DNA of 64,000 nucleotides, taken from positions 6,548,501-6,612,500 of the forward strand of contig NZ_LT629796.1 of assembly GCF_900106065.1 (NCBI RefSeq), in the 5' to 3' direction. The notes beneath the pieces were generated by a model. The model ran no database searches and was not told where the DNA came from. It saw nothing but the letters and a program-made list of their open reading frames with translations. The stretch is from Pseudomonas mandelii (GTDB lineage: Bacteria > Pseudomonadota > Gammaproteobacteria > Pseudomonadales > Pseudomonadaceae). Made by a program: the position numbers and the translations under genes. Below, piece after piece: positions 33,659 to 43,028 of the stretch (the stretch's first letter is position 1; every line of letters begins with the position of its first letter).

Positions 33659-35503
33659 ATGAAAAAAACCCACCAATGGAACCTGTCTTACTTCGCCATC
33701 GCGTTTGTCGTGCTGACCCTCGTTCAGTTTTTGTTTATCGAACGGCGTGTGGTGCAGAGCATTCCGTACAGTCAGTTCCTGCAACTGCTGAGCGAACAGA
33801 AAGTCAGCGATTTGCGGATCGAGAAGGACCAGATCAGCGGCAAGCTTCAAGAGCCCATCGACGGACGCCTGCAGTTCTCGACGGTGCGGGTCGATCCAGC
33901 ACTGGCGAGCGACCTCGCGCATTCAGGTGTCGGCTTTACCGGCATCAATGAAAATACTTTCCTGAGTGGCCTGCTGGGCTGGCTGTTGCCCTTTGTGCTG
34001 ATCATGGTGGTCTGGCATTTCCTGTTTCGCGGGCTGGCGGAAAAACAAGGCATGGGCGGGCTGATGAGCATTGGCAAGTCCCGCGCCAAAGTGTTCGTCC
34101 AGCGCGATACCGGGGTGACCTTCGCCGATGTCGCCGGCATCGATGAAGCCAAGGCCGAACTGGTGGAAATCGTTTCATTCCTCAAGGACAAGGCCAAATA
34201 CTCACGCCTGGGTGCGCACATTCCCAAGGGTACGTTGCTGGTCGGCCCGCCCGGCACTGGCAAGACGCTGGTGGCTAAAGCGATCGCCGGTGAAGCCGGT
34301 GTGCCGTTCTTCTCGATCTCGGGGTCTGAGTTCGTCGAAATGTTCGTCGGCGTCGGCGCCGCCCGCGTGCACGACTTGTTCGAACAGGCTCGGGAAGCGG
34401 CGCCCTGTATCATTTTCATCGACGAACTGGATGCCTTGGGCAAAATGCGTGGCGTCGGTGCATTTGGCGGCAATGATGAAAAAGAGCAAACCCTCAATCA
34501 GTTACTTGCCGAACTGGACGGATTCGACCCGCGTGAAGGCGTCGTTCTACTCGCCGCGACCAATCGCCCGGAAATTCTCGACCCCGCCCTGCTGCGAGCG
34601 GGTCGGATCGATCGCCAGCTGCTGATCGATCGCCCAGACCGCAAAGGCCGTCAGGCCATCCTCAAGGTTCATCTTCAAAAAATCGTCGTGGAGCCCACGC
34701 TGGACAGCGAGCAGATTGCCGACATCACCACGGGCTTCACGGGCGCTGACCTGGCCAACCTGGTCAACGAAGCGGCCATCGTCGCTACTCGCCGCGGCGC
34801 TGATGCGGTCAATCTTGCAGACTTCACCGCAGCGGTGGAACGCATTGTCGCCGGGGTCGAGCGCAAGAGCAGCGTGTTGCGTGCCGACGAGCGTCAGGTG
34901 GTGGCCTATCACGAGATGGGGCATGCCCTGGCCGCCAGCAGTCTGCCGGCCATGGACCCCGTGCATAAAGTCTCGATTGTGCCCCGGGCCATTGGCTCGC
35001 TGGGCTATACACTGCAGCGCCCCACTGAAGATCACTTCCTCATCAGCTGCCAGATGCTCAAGGACCGGATTGCCGTGCTGATGGCCGGTCGAGCCGCCGA
35101 ATTCCTGGCGTATGGCCAGATCTCCACCGGCGCGGCCGACGACCTGGCCCGCGCCACCGATATTGCTCGTCAATTGCTCACCCGGTTTGGCATGAGCGCC
35201 GAACTAGGTCTGGCGGTGCTGGAGCGAAAAACGGCCACCTACCTTGGCGACAGCATGCAGGGCGTCAGTGAGAAAGACTATTCGGAACAAACCGCCAGGG
35301 AGATCGACCTGGGCATCCGTGCCCTGCTCGACGAAGCCTACACCCGAGCCAAAGCGTTGCTGCAGAGCCGCCGCACCGATCTGGACGCCGGGGCCCGTCT
35401 CTTGCTGGAGAAAGAAACCTTGACCCCTGAAGAGTTCCCCCCGCTTCAGCCCATGAAGCCGGTCCTGACACTCCCCCTCGCCGTGACACTGCGCGATCGC
35501 TAG
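33659..35503 (+). CDS. FtsH-family ATP-dependent zinc metalloprotease (second copy)
   Basis: The 614-residue membrane protease has two N-terminal helices (about 8-27 and 102-122) around a periplasmic domain of some 70 residues. An AAA+ module follows with Walker A GPPGTGKT (196-203), pore FVGVG (229-233), Walker [11 protein letters not shown] and the arginine fingers in LRAGRIDRQ. The protease domain carries the zinc motif HEMGH (418-422). It degrades membrane and misfolded proteins. It is slightly shorter than housekeeping FtsH and stands apart from the usual ftsJ-ftsH-folP context, so it is an additional copy. Its ANR-type promoter suggests specific use under low oxygen. The channel-like gene follows after nine bases. 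Confidence 0.92.
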   Translation: MKKTHQWNLSYFAIAFVVLTLVQFLFIERRVVQSIPYSQFLQLLSEQKVSDLRIEKDQISGKLQEPIDGRLQFSTVRVDPALASDLAHSGVGFTGINENTFLSGLLGWLLPFVLIMVVWHFLFRGLAEKQGMGGLMSIGKSRAKVFVQRDTGVTFADVAGIDEAKAELVEIVSFLKDKAKYSRLGAHIPKGTLLVGPPGTGKTLVAKAIAGEAGVPFFSISGSEFVEMFVGVGAARVHDLFEQAREAAPCIIFIDELDALGKMRGVGAFGGNDEKEQTLNQLLAELDGFDPREGVVLLAATNRPEILDPALLRAGRIDRQLLIDRPDRKGRQAILKVHLQKIVVEPTLDSEQIADITTGFTGADLANLVNEAAIVATRRGADAVNLADFTAAVERIVAGVERKSSVLRADERQVVAYHEMGHALAASSLPAMDPVHKVSIVPRAIGSLGYTLQRPTEDHFLISCQMLKDRIAVLMAGRAAEFLAYGQISTGAADDLARATDIARQLLTRFGMSAELGLAVLERKTATYLGDSMQGVSEKDYSEQTAREIDLGIRALLDEAYTRAKALLQSRRTDLDAGARLLLEKETLTPEEFPPLQPMKPVLTLPLAVTLRDR

Positions 35504-35512
35504 AGGTTCGCC

Positions 35513-35938
35513 ATGCTGGCAGTCACGCTGATCAATACACTGGTGGTGATCATCGTCGTGATCATCCACTACGAATGCCTGTTACGCCTGAACGACTGGC
35601 TGCCCCGCCTGAGACTCTGGAGCCGCTTCAGGATCGTCGTCGGGGTATTCGGAGCCCTGTTTGCCCACGCAACAGAAGTCTGGTGCTTCGCACTGGTCTA
35701 TTACCTGATGGTGCGTTCCGGCGAATGGGGCACCTTGACGGGTAACTTCGATGGCTCGTTCATGGACTGCGTGTACTTTTCCTTCACCACCTATACGACC
35801 ATCGGCTTCGGCGATATTTCACCGGTGGGCAACCTCAAATACCTGACCGGCCTGCAAGCCTTGACCGGTCTGGTACTCATCACCTGGACGGCGTCCTTCC
35901 TGTTTCTTGAAATGCAGAAGTACTGGAAGCGCAAATAG
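35513..35938 (+). CDS. Small potassium-channel-like (Ion_trans_2) membrane protein
   Basis: The 141-residue protein has a hydrophobic N-terminal helix (about 3-22), a second helix (about 44-68), a pore loop with the selectivity-filter sequence TTIGFGDISP (about 96-105) and a final helix (about 110-132). The filter GFGD instead of GYGD is common in bacterial two-helix potassium channels. No RCK regulatory domain is attached. It follows the FtsH-like gene by nine bases, so the two are co-transcribed and probably share ANR control. Ion selectivity is inferred from the filter alone. Confidence 0.82.
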   Translation: MLAVTLINTLVVIIVVIIHYECLLRLNDWLPRLRLWSRFRIVVGVFGALFAHATEVWCFALVYYLMVRSGEWGTLTGNFDGSFMDCVYFSFTTYTTIGFGDISPVGNLKYLTGLQALTGLVLITWTASFLFLEMQKYWKRK

Positions 35939-35970
35939 CCGGCCCGAAGGCACGCAGCCCCCCGGGGCCT

Positions 35971-36855
35971 CTAGACCGCCAGCACGTTGCACGGCACCTG
36001 ATACAAAATGTGCTCGGTGGTGCTGCCCAGGAGCTTGTCGACGCCGGAGGACTGGACCTTGCCCATCACGATCACATCCACCTCGTGTTCGTGGGCAAAT
36101 TCACTCAACGCCTTGACCGGATGGCCGGACACCAGGTGACGACGATCCGCAGGCACACCGTATTGGCCGGCGAGTTTCACGAAGGCTTGCTGCAGGTCCT
36201 TGCGCAGTGCTTTGGTCAGGTCCGCCAGGGTCAATCCATCCATGTCCGCCAGAAAGGCCGCCGAAATGTCACAGGCGTACAGCAAATGCAATTCGGCATC
36301 GCACTGGATGGCCAGGCTGTTGGCCTGCCTGATGATGCGGTCGTTCAGCGTATTGTCGGGGGACTCGGTGTCGGACACTTCCACCGCGGCCACGATCTTG
36401 CGCGGCCAGCCGTCGCCGCGCCCGCCCACCAGATACACCGGCATCGGACAGTGGCGCAGCAAGTACCAATCCAGCGGGGTGAAAAAGGCGCGCTTGAGCG
36501 CAGACTCGTGCTGCACCTGCTTGATCAACAGGTCGGGCTGCATTTCCGTGACGTGATCGAGGATGTCTTGCTCCATATCCTCGGCCCAGGCCACCTCCGT
36601 GGTCGCATCGATGCCCTCGCAACGCAGCGTCTCGGCCTGCACCTGGAGCCAATCACGATGGTCTTGCAGGTAGCGCTGACGGGCCTGTTCCCGATCACCT
36701 TCCTCCAGCAGCGACAACAATTTGAACGAAGGAATGAAAGCGGCGATATGCAGGCTCGCGCCGCTGGCCCTGGCCAATGCCGCCGCGTGTTTGATCGCCG
36801 GGGAATGGCGCAGGGCCGGGTTGATGATGAGTAACAAGCGTTGATACTGGCTCAT
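35971..36855 (-). CDS. Tandem-domain universal stress protein, UspE-like (copy 2)
   Basis: The 294-residue protein starts MSQYQRLLLI and has two Usp domains; the second ends VIVMGKVQSSGVDKLLGSTTEHILYQVPCNVLAV with the nucleotide-loop pattern. An in-frame extension to 36891 lacks a better ribosome site, and GGGAGTC stands upstream of the ATG at 36855. It lies 52 bases downstream of the phosphoketolase gene on the same strand, so it is probably translated from the phosphoketolase transcript and shares its ANR-type promoter at 39325-39365. Confidence 0.88.
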   Translation of the reverse strand: MSQYQRLLLIINPALRHSPAIKHAAALARASGASLHIAAFIPSFKLLSLLEEGDREQARQRYLQDHRDWLQVQAETLRCEGIDATTEVAWAEDMEQDILDHVTEMQPDLLIKQVQHESALKRAFFTPLDWYLLRHCPMPVYLVGGRGDGWPRKIVAAVEVSDTESPDNTLNDRIIRQANSLAIQCDAELHLLYACDISAAFLADMDGLTLADLTKALRKDLQQAFVKLAGQYGVPADRRHLVSGHPVKALSEFAHEHEVDVIVMGKVQSSGVDKLLGSTTEHILYQVPCNVLAV

Positions 36856-36907
36856 GATGTGACTCCCGTCAGGTGAACATTCGACACGCACCGCGGCGCG
36901 GCAAGAC

Positions 36908-39280
36908 TCAGGGATTTGCCGGCGTCCATTGCCAGTTCAGCACCTCGGGCATGTCTTGCCCGTGTTCGATGAGGTAGAGCTTGTGCCGCTCCATCGTCGA
37001 CCAGTAGCGCGACCGCGCGGTTTGCAGCTGATCGCGCAGCCGCGGCACCCGCTCGACAACGTCCAGCGCCAGTTGATACCGATCCAGATTGTTGATTACC
37101 GCCATGTCGAACGGGGTGGTGGTCGCGCCCTCCTCCTTGAAGCCCCGGACGTGGAAATTGTCATGATTGGTGCGTTTGTAGAGCAGGCGGTGGATCAGCG
37201 CGGGATAACCGTGGAAGGCGAAAATCACCGGTTTGTCGACGGTGAACAGCTCATCAAACGCCGAGTCCGACATCCCGTGGGGATGCTGATAGGACGGCTG
37301 CAACACCATCAAGTCGACCACATTGACCACCCTCACCCGCAAGTCCGGCACGTACTCGCGCAACAGCGTCACGGCGGCCAGGGTTTCGAGGGTCGGCACG
37401 TCACCGGCGCAGGCCATGACCACATCGGGGTCGTCATCGTTCTGGCTGGCCCACGCCCAGCGACCAACGCCGGCCTGGCAATGACAAATGGCGGCATCGA
37501 TGTCCAGCCACTGCCATTCCGGTTGTTTGCCGGCGACGATGACGTTGATGTAATTGCAGCTCTTGAGGCAATGGTCAGCCACCGACAACAGGCAATTGGC
37601 GTCGGGCGGCAGGTAGATGCGCACCACGTCCGATTTTTTGTTCGCCACCAGATCGATGAAGCCCGGATCCTGGTGGGAGAAGCCGTTATGGTCCTGACGC
37701 CAGACATGGGAGGTCAGCAAATAATTGAGCGAAGCAATCGGTTTGCGCCACGGCACTTCGCTGGCGGTTTTCAGCCATTTGGCGTGCTGATTGACCATCG
37801 AATCGACGATATGGATGAACGCCTCGTAACAGGACAGCAGGCCATGTCGCCCGGTCAGCAGATAGCCTTCGAGCCAGCCCTCGCACACCTGTTCGCTGAG
37901 GATTTCCATGACCCGGCCATCGGCGGCCAAATGGTTGTCGTCCGCCTCCAGTGGCGCCATCCATGTCTTGGCGCTGACCTCGTAGACCGCGTCCAGCCGG
38001 TTCGAGGCGGTTTCATCCGGGCCGAACAGGCGAAAGTTGTTCGAGGCCAGGCTGTTTTTCATCACGTCGCGCAAAAACGTGCCCAAGACGCGCGTGGCCT
38101 CGGCGCGCAGGCTGCCGGGAGCCTCGAGTTTCACCGCGTAGTCGGCAAATCGCGGCAGGTCCAGCGGTCGCAACAACGCGCCGCCGTTGCCATGGGGATT
38201 GGCACTCATGCGCCGATGCCCGGTCGGTGCCAGCGCCGCGATGTCGGGCAACAACGCACCATTGGCATCAAATAGCTCATCGGGACGGTAACTGTGGAGC
38301 CATTCCTCCAGTTGCCGCAGATGGATCGGTTGCTGGAAATCGGCCAAGGGCACCTGATGCGCACGGCAGGTGCCTTCGACACGATGGCCATCGACGAATT
38401 TCGGTCCGGTCCAGCCTTTGGGGGTGCGCAACACCAACATCGGCCAAAGCGGCCGCTCTGGCGCCTCCGATGACCGAGGCTGGCGTGCTTCGCGCTGAAT
38501 CTCGCGGATTTTCAGCACCATCGTGTCCAGCGTCCGGGCCAGGGCCTGATGCACCTGCGCCGGCTCATCACCTTCAACGAAATACGGGTCGTAGCCATAG
38601 CCATACATCAGCGCCGACAGCTCATCCTCGCTGATTCGGGCCAGCACCGTGGGGTTCGCGATTTTGTAACCATTGAGGTGCAGGATCGGCAATACCGCCC
38701 CGTCACGCGCCGGGTTGAGAAACTTGTTGGAGTGCCAGCTCGCCGCCAGCGTGCCGGTTTCGGCTTCACCGTCGCCAATCACGCAGGCGACGATCAAATC
38801 GGGATTATCGAACGCCGCGCCATAGGCGTGGGCCAGGCTGTAACCGAGTTCGCCGCCTTCGTGGATAGAGCCCGGAATCTGCGCCGACACATGGCTGGAG
38901 ATTCCGTAAGGCCAGGAAAACTGGCGGAACAGACGAACCAGGCCATTGATGTCGCGCTCCACCGAGGGGTAACACTCGGTATAGGTGCCTTCCAGGTAAG
39001 TCTGCGCCACCACGGCGGGGCCGCCGTGACCAGGGCCTGCGACGAACAGCATGTTCAAGTCGTACTGTTTGATCAGCCGGTTGAGGTGCGTATAGATCAG
39101 GTTCAGCCCCGGCGTTGTGCCCCAGTGACCGAGCAAACGCGGCTTGATGTGCGCCAGGGTCAAAGGCTGGTGCAGCAGCGGGTTGTCCTTGAGGTAGATC
39201 TGCCCGACGGCCAGGTAATTGGATGCCCGCCAATAGGCGTCCAGCCCCTCCAGTTGCTCATCACTGAGGAAATCGCTCAT
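36908..39280 (-). CDS. xfp: Phosphoketolase (xylulose-5-P/fructose-6-P type)
   Basis: The 790-residue enzyme matches the length and motifs of thiamine-diphosphate phosphoketolases: GPGHGGPA near residue 79, [19 protein letters not shown], the diphosphate site GDGEAETG and the later VFAFHGYP-like segment. It splits xylulose-5-phosphate or fructose-6-phosphate into acetyl phosphate and a shorter sugar phosphate. The acetyl phosphate can yield ATP through acetate kinase, useful when respiration is limited. The ATG at 39280 is preceded by AAGGAGAA. An ANR-type promoter at 39325-39365 and co-transcription with a Usp gene support expression at low oxygen. No acetate kinase gene is in the window. 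Confidence 0.93.
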   Translation of the reverse strand: MSDFLSDEQLEGLDAYWRASNYLAVGQIYLKDNPLLHQPLTLAHIKPRLLGHWGTTPGLNLIYTHLNRLIKQYDLNMLFVAGPGHGGPAVVAQTYLEGTYTECYPSVERDINGLVRLFRQFSWPYGISSHVSAQIPGSIHEGGELGYSLAHAYGAAFDNPDLIVACVIGDGEAETGTLAASWHSNKFLNPARDGAVLPILHLNGYKIANPTVLARISEDELSALMYGYGYDPYFVEGDEPAQVHQALARTLDTMVLKIREIQREARQPRSSEAPERPLWPMLVLRTPKGWTGPKFVDGHRVEGTCRAHQVPLADFQQPIHLRQLEEWLHSYRPDELFDANGALLPDIAALAPTGHRRMSANPHGNGGALLRPLDLPRFADYAVKLEAPGSLRAEATRVLGTFLRDVMKNSLASNNFRLFGPDETASNRLDAVYEVSAKTWMAPLEADDNHLAADGRVMEILSEQVCEGWLEGYLLTGRHGLLSCYEAFIHIVDSMVNQHAKWLKTASEVPWRKPIASLNYLLTSHVWRQDHNGFSHQDPGFIDLVANKKSDVVRIYLPPDANCLLSVADHCLKSCNYINVIVAGKQPEWQWLDIDAAICHCQAGVGRWAWASQNDDDPDVVMACAGDVPTLETLAAVTLLREYVPDLRVRVVNVVDLMVLQPSYQHPHGMSDSAFDELFTVDKPVIFAFHGYPALIHRLLYKRTNHDNFHVRGFKEEGATTTPFDMAVINNLDRYQLALDVVERVPRLRDQLQTARSRYWSTMERHKLYLIEHGQDMPEVLNWQWTPANP

Positions 39281-39324
39281 GAAGTTCTCCTTAAAAGATC
39301 CGACCGGCCGGCAATCCTTGACCA

Positions 39325-39365
39325 ATTCTGGGAGTCTGGAACGCTCAAGACTTGATTTACATCAA
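39325..39365 (-). promoter_or_regulatory. ANR/FNR class II-type promoter of phosphoketolase-usp operon
   Basis: The box TTGATGTAAATCAA (39365-39352 on the minus strand) is followed after exactly 21 bases by CAGAAT (39330-39325). The ATG lies 45 bases beyond. The same palindrome could also activate the divergent Anr-like gene, with TTGAAG 21 bases downstream on the plus strand. Confidence 0.72.
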
Positions 39366-39531
39366 GTATTGCCGTCGGCGCTCAAGTTGAAGGGCGTTGA
39401 AATGCCATGAAAATCAAACCGTAAGGGACGGTTTTCCCCGTTCGTCGATTACCCCGTCAAACATTCGAATGAACCCTCCCCCCGATGGCTCACCAACTAT
39501 GCTTAAACGACTCCCAGACGGCGTTCCTCTC

Positions 39532-40275
39532 ATGCCTGAAATTCGTCCACTGCAAGTTCATCACCTCAAGTCTGCGTGTTCCAGCTGCAGTGTGTTGGAG
39601 TTGTGTCTTCCCATTGGCATGACCGGAGAGGAGGTCGAACGGCTCGATACGCTGATCGTGCAACGCTTCAAGGTCAAAAAGGGCGCCGCGCTGTACCGCA
39701 CCGGTGACCCTCTGCGTTCGCTTTACGCAGTGCGTATCGGTTCATTCAAGACCTGTGTGGTGTCCGTCGATGGCCGTGAACAAGTCACCGGGTTTCACAT
39801 ACCCGGCGAAATGCTCGGTCTGGATGCCATCAGTGCCGATGCGCACGCTTGCACGGCGTTTGCCCTGGAGGACAGCGAAGTCTGCCCCATTCACTTTGCG
39901 CAGCTGGAAAAACTGGCGCAAACCCTGCCGTCGTTGCAGCACAACCTCAACCGACTGCTGAGCCGCGAAATCGTGCGCGATCACAGCATGCTGATGTTGA
40001 TGGGCAACATGAACTCTGATGAGCGCCTGGCGGCTTTTCTGCTGAACCTGTCCCAACGGTTCAGCATCCGTGGCTATTCATCCAAGGAGTTCGTGCTGAA
40101 AATGCGTCGCGAAGAAATCGGCTCCTATCTTGGGCTACGCCTGGAAACCATTTGCCGGGGCATTGCGCACCTGCGGGACCAGGGGCTGGTGGAAATCGCC
40201 GGCCGCGACGTCAAGATCCTGGACATGGAAGGGCTCAAGCAAATGATCGCCGGCTGTCATCGCCAACCTCGCTGA
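39532..40275 (+). CDS. Anr/FNR-family oxygen-sensing transcription regulator (paralogue)
   Basis: With the ATG at 39532 the protein has 247 residues, close to ANR (244). Cysteines in CSSCSVLELC (C-x2-C-x5-C) and in ALEDSEVCPIHF match the four ligands of the FNR [4Fe-4S] cluster. The cyclic-nucleotide-like domain is followed by a helix-turn-helix, EEIGSYLGLRLETICRGI. The recognition helix reads E-T-I-C-R where ANR and FNR have E-T-x-S-R, so a base-contacting Ser is replaced by Cys. No start codon has a good Shine-Dalgarno sequence; in-frame ATGs at 39469 and 39499 are alternatives. The gene is divergent from phosphoketolase across an ANR box and precedes an alcohol dehydrogenase. It may regulate part of this region, including itself. 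Confidence 0.85.
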   Translation: MPEIRPLQVHHLKSACSSCSVLELCLPIGMTGEEVERLDTLIVQRFKVKKGAALYRTGDPLRSLYAVRIGSFKTCVVSVDGREQVTGFHIPGEMLGLDAISADAHACTAFALEDSEVCPIHFAQLEKLAQTLPSLQHNLNRLLSREIVRDHSMLMLMGNMNSDERLAAFLLNLSQRFSIRGYSSKEFVLKMRREEIGSYLGLRLETICRGIAHLRDQGLVEIAGRDVKILDMEGLKQMIAGCHRQPR

Positions 40276-40298
40276 TTTCGCCCGCCTGGAGCTTTGTC

Positions 40299-41282
40299 AT
40301 GCGCGCCATGGTTCTGACTATTCCCGGCCAACCGTTGCAATTGCAAGAACGTCCCATCCCGATACCTGGCCCACATCAATTGCTGCTTAAAGTGCTCGCC
40401 TGCGGCGTATGCCGCACCGACCTGCACCTGGTGGACGGTGAATTGCCGCAAGCCGTGCTGCCACGGGTACCCGGCCATGAAATCGTCGGCGAAGTCACGG
40501 CGGTGGGCAGCGAGGTCGCGCCCGACTGGATCGGCCGGCGGGTCGGCGTTCCGTGGCTGGGCTGGACCTGCGGTGAATGCGCGTTCTGTACTTCGGGCCG
40601 GGAAAACCTTTGCGACCACGCGCAGTTCACCGGTTGTCACCTGGACGGCGGTTATGCCGAGTACACCGTGGCCGACCAGCGTTTCTGTTTCCCCATTCCC
40701 GAGGTGCTCTCGGACCTCCAGGCCGCGCCATTGCTGTGTGCCGGGCTGATCGGCTTTCGCGCGTTGCAAATGGCCAAGGGCGCTCGGCACCTGGGCCTTT
40801 ATGGCTTCGGGGCCGCCGCGCATCTGGCGATTCAGGTGGCGCGGGGCCGGGGTCAACGGGTATCGGCCTTCACTCGACCTGAGGACAGCGAAGGCCAGGC
40901 CTATGCCCGGTCACTGGGCGCCGAGTGGGCCGGTCCCTCGGACCAGCCTCCGCCGCACCTGCTCGATGCCAGCCTGATTTTCGCCCCCGTCGGTGCGCTG
41001 GTGCCGCTGGCACTGGCCGTCACTGCCAAGGGCGGCTGCGTGATTTGCGCCGGTATTCACATGAGCGACATCCCCGCGTTCCCTTATCGGCTGCTGTGGG
41101 GCGAACGCAGCGTGCGTTCGGTGGCCAACCTGACCCGTGAAGACGGCACCGCGTTTTTCGAAGAACTGCAACACACGCCAGTGCATTGCGACGTCACCCG
41201 TTTTGCCCTGGAAGACGCCAACCAAGCGCTCGCCTGTTTACGGGCCGGGCAGTTCAAGGGTGCCATCGTGCTCACCCCCTGA
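40299..41282 (+). CDS. Zinc-dependent alcohol dehydrogenase (AdhA-like)
   Basis: The 327-residue medium-chain dehydrogenase has catalytic zinc ligands in GVCRTDLH (Cys38) and PGHE, the structural-zinc cluster CGECAFCTSGRENLC, and the NAD-binding loop GLYGFGAAAHLAIQVA. It interconverts alcohols and aldehydes with NAD. TGGAG precedes the ATG at 40299. It follows the Anr-like regulator gene by 23 bases, so it is probably in the same transcript. Its 3' end overlaps the convergent Usp gene by 11 bases. Under oxygen limitation it could reoxidise NADH by making ethanol. Confidence 0.9.
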   Translation: MRAMVLTIPGQPLQLQERPIPIPGPHQLLLKVLACGVCRTDLHLVDGELPQAVLPRVPGHEIVGEVTAVGSEVAPDWIGRRVGVPWLGWTCGECAFCTSGRENLCDHAQFTGCHLDGGYAEYTVADQRFCFPIPEVLSDLQAAPLLCAGLIGFRALQMAKGARHLGLYGFGAAAHLAIQVARGRGQRVSAFTRPEDSEGQAYARSLGAEWAGPSDQPPPHLLDASLIFAPVGALVPLALAVTAKGGCVICAGIHMSDIPAFPYRLLWGERSVRSVANLTREDGTAFFEELQHTPVHCDVTRFALEDANQALACLRAGQFKGAIVLTP

Positions 41283-42183
41283 CGTTCGACCTGACGGCCA
41301 GAATGCTGCCCGGCACCGAGTACAGCGCCCGCTCGGTGTTACTGCCGATCAACCGGTCGATCCCCACTCTGTGCTCCGTGCCCATCACCACCACATCCGC
41401 CAGGTAGTGCTCGACGAATTCACTGATCACCGGCACGGGCAGGCCCATCACGAAATGCCGCCGCTCTGGCGGTACACCGTAGCGATCCGCCAGGGCGACA
41501 AAGGCCTGGTGCAAGGATTGGCGCAGTTCCTCGATTAAATCCACGTCCCAGCCACCGCTGGCCAACGGCGCATCGCCGTTGAACGCCGGTGACAAGTCGT
41601 AGGCGTAAAGCAGGTGCAGCGGAGCGTCGCATTGCAGGGCCAGGGCGTTCGCGGTCTGGATGATCGTGTCATTCAAGCCATTGATTTGCGTCGACGGGTC
41701 GAACGGGTCCACCGCCGCCACGACCCGGTGCGGCAAGCCGTAACGCGCCTGGTTGACCAAGTGCACGGGCACCGAGCACTCGCGCAGCAAGTGACAATCG
41801 AGCGGTGTGATGAACACCCGTTTGAGCAACGGTTCGAAGGTGACATCCTTGATCAGCAGATCCGGCTTGAAGTCTTCGACCGTTCGCAGAATGTCCAGCA
41901 GCGGATGGGTGGTGAACACCACCTCGACCGTTGCGTCCAGCCCCATCTCGTTGAGCCGTTCGACTTCATCGGCGGCCCAGCGACGGTAGCGGCGCAGATA
42001 GCCCTGATAGCGTGCGTCGTCGATTTTGTCTTCCCACACATGCACCACCGGCGCCGGCTCGACAAAGGCCCGCACCGCCAGTTCGGCCCCGCTCGCCCTC
42101 GCCAGCGCGACGGCCCTCAACATGGCGGGGGACTGATGCAGGGTTTGGTCGGCGATCAGCAACAAACGTTGATATTGGCCCAT
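41272..42183 (-). CDS. Tandem-domain universal stress protein, UspE-like (copy 3)
   Basis: The 303-residue protein begins MGQYQRLLLIADQ and has two Usp domains. The second closes with VVVMGTEHRVGIDRLIGSNTERALYSVPGSILAV. The ATG at 42183 is favoured over an upstream in-frame start because it aligns with the starts of copies 2 and 4 and has a purine-rich GAGGTG upstream. The gene overlaps the end of the alcohol dehydrogenase gene in convergent orientation. A consensus ANR box at 42260 lies 77 bases before it. Confidence 0.88.
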   Translation of the reverse strand: MGQYQRLLLIADQTLHQSPAMLRAVALARASGAELAVRAFVEPAPVVHVWEDKIDDARYQGYLRRYRRWAADEVERLNEMGLDATVEVVFTTHPLLDILRTVEDFKPDLLIKDVTFEPLLKRVFITPLDCHLLRECSVPVHLVNQARYGLPHRVVAAVDPFDPSTQINGLNDTIIQTANALALQCDAPLHLLYAYDLSPAFNGDAPLASGGWDVDLIEELRQSLHQAFVALADRYGVPPERRHFVMGLPVPVISEFVEHYLADVVVMGTEHRVGIDRLIGSNTERALYSVPGSILAVRSNVRG

Positions 42184-42259
42184 CACACACCTCGGCTCGA
42201 CACCGGTCATCAAACGCCGGCAAGTGTCCAAGACTGCGCTCCTCGCCCCCTCCTCCCGC

Positions 42260-42273
42260 TTGATTTACATCAA
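42260..42273 (-). promoter_or_regulatory. ANR/FNR consensus box before usp copy 3
   Basis: TTGATTTACATCAA has both full half-sites and is identical to the box at 39352. On the minus strand only a weak -10 (CGCAGT) is found at 21 bases. A second box lies 34 bases away at 42308 and serves the opposite strand. Confidence 0.6.
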
Positions 42274-42307
42274 ACATGAGCCAATCAACGCCTGCCATCG
42301 CGACTCT

Positions 42308-42348
42308 CTGATCCAGATCAGATTCAGGCGTCGCCAACGGCGTAGAAA
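42308..42348 (+). promoter_or_regulatory. ANR/FNR class II-type promoter of the GNAT gene
   Basis: CTGATCCAGATCAG (42308-42321) is followed after exactly 21 bases by TAGAAA (42343-42348), the same -10 as in the BON and FtsH promoters, in the context GGCGTAGAAA. The ATG follows 63 bases later. Confidence 0.65.
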
Positions 42349-42411
42349 GGAAGTCACCGAACGGCTCGTCATCGTGCCGCACACCTTTCAAACCGGATGG
42401 AGGAATACCCC

Positions 42412-42975
42412 ATGCTGACTGTCAAAGACCACAATGACCGAGCCGCTGCGGCCTATGCCGCCGTCACCGGCAAATACTGGATCGAAGCGCTCAAGGACGG
42501 GCGTCATGTGCTGATCCGGCCACTGGCGGAAAAAGACCGCGAACGTGAACGCGCGTTTATCAAGCGCCTGTCGCCCGAGTCCCGGCATATGCGCTTTCTC
42601 GCACAAATCAACGAACCCGGCACGGCGATGCTCGACCAGCTGATGGACACCGATAACAAACAGCGCACGGCTTTCATTGCGCTGGTCCACGAAAATGGCC
42701 AACTGATCGAGATCGGTGTCAGCCGCTATGCCGCTACGGGGGAACATGAATGTGAATGCGCCGTGACCGTCGCCGATGAATGGATGCACCTGGGCCTGGG
42801 CACCTTGTTGATGGAGCATTTGATCAAAGCCGCGCGCAAGAACGGTTTCCGCCAGATGTATTCGGTGGACGCCGCCAGCAACACGCCGATGCGTGACCTG
42901 GCCAAAGCGCTGGGTTTCGAAACACACAACGATCCCGATGACACGCGTCAGGTCATTCACCGTCTAGCCCTGTAA
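42412..42975 (+). CDS. GNAT-family N-acetyltransferase
   Basis: The 187-residue protein holds one GNAT fold (about 35-185): HVLIRPLAEKDRERERAFIKRLSPESRHMRF at the start and the acetyl-CoA loop VADEWMHLGLGTLLMEHL. The RLSPES motif is typical of the GNAT domain of Pat-type protein lysine acetyltransferases that act on acyl-CoA synthetases; here the domain stands alone. GGAGG precedes the ATG at 42412. With the ANR-type promoter and a nearby acetyl-phosphate-forming phosphoketolase, protein acetylation in response to oxygen limitation is an attractive but unproven idea. Confidence 0.85.
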   Translation: MLTVKDHNDRAAAAYAAVTGKYWIEALKDGRHVLIRPLAEKDRERERAFIKRLSPESRHMRFLAQINEPGTAMLDQLMDTDNKQRTAFIALVHENGQLIEIGVSRYAATGEHECECAVTVADEWMHLGLGTLLMEHLIKAARKNGFRQMYSVDAASNTPMRDLAKALGFETHNDPDDTRQVIHRLAL

Positions 42976-42978
42976 AAA

Positions 42979-43021
42979 ATCGTCCCGCGATGTTCAGGCC
43001 AACGGTTCATCGCGGGACGAT
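42979..43021 (-). terminator. Terminator of usp copy 4 (minus strand)
   Basis: ATCGTCCCGCGATG and CATCGCGGGACGAT form a perfect 14-bp stem with a 15-base loop. On the minus strand the hairpin is followed by six T, so it ends the Usp transcript; on the plus strand no T tract follows. Confidence 0.85.
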
Positions 43022-43028
43022 CCAGCCT

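Noticed and set aside
39397..39531. Extended N terminus of the Anr paralogue from a TTG at 39397
   Set aside because: The extra 45 residues do not match the ANR/FNR family, and the cysteine cluster spacing fits a start at 39532.
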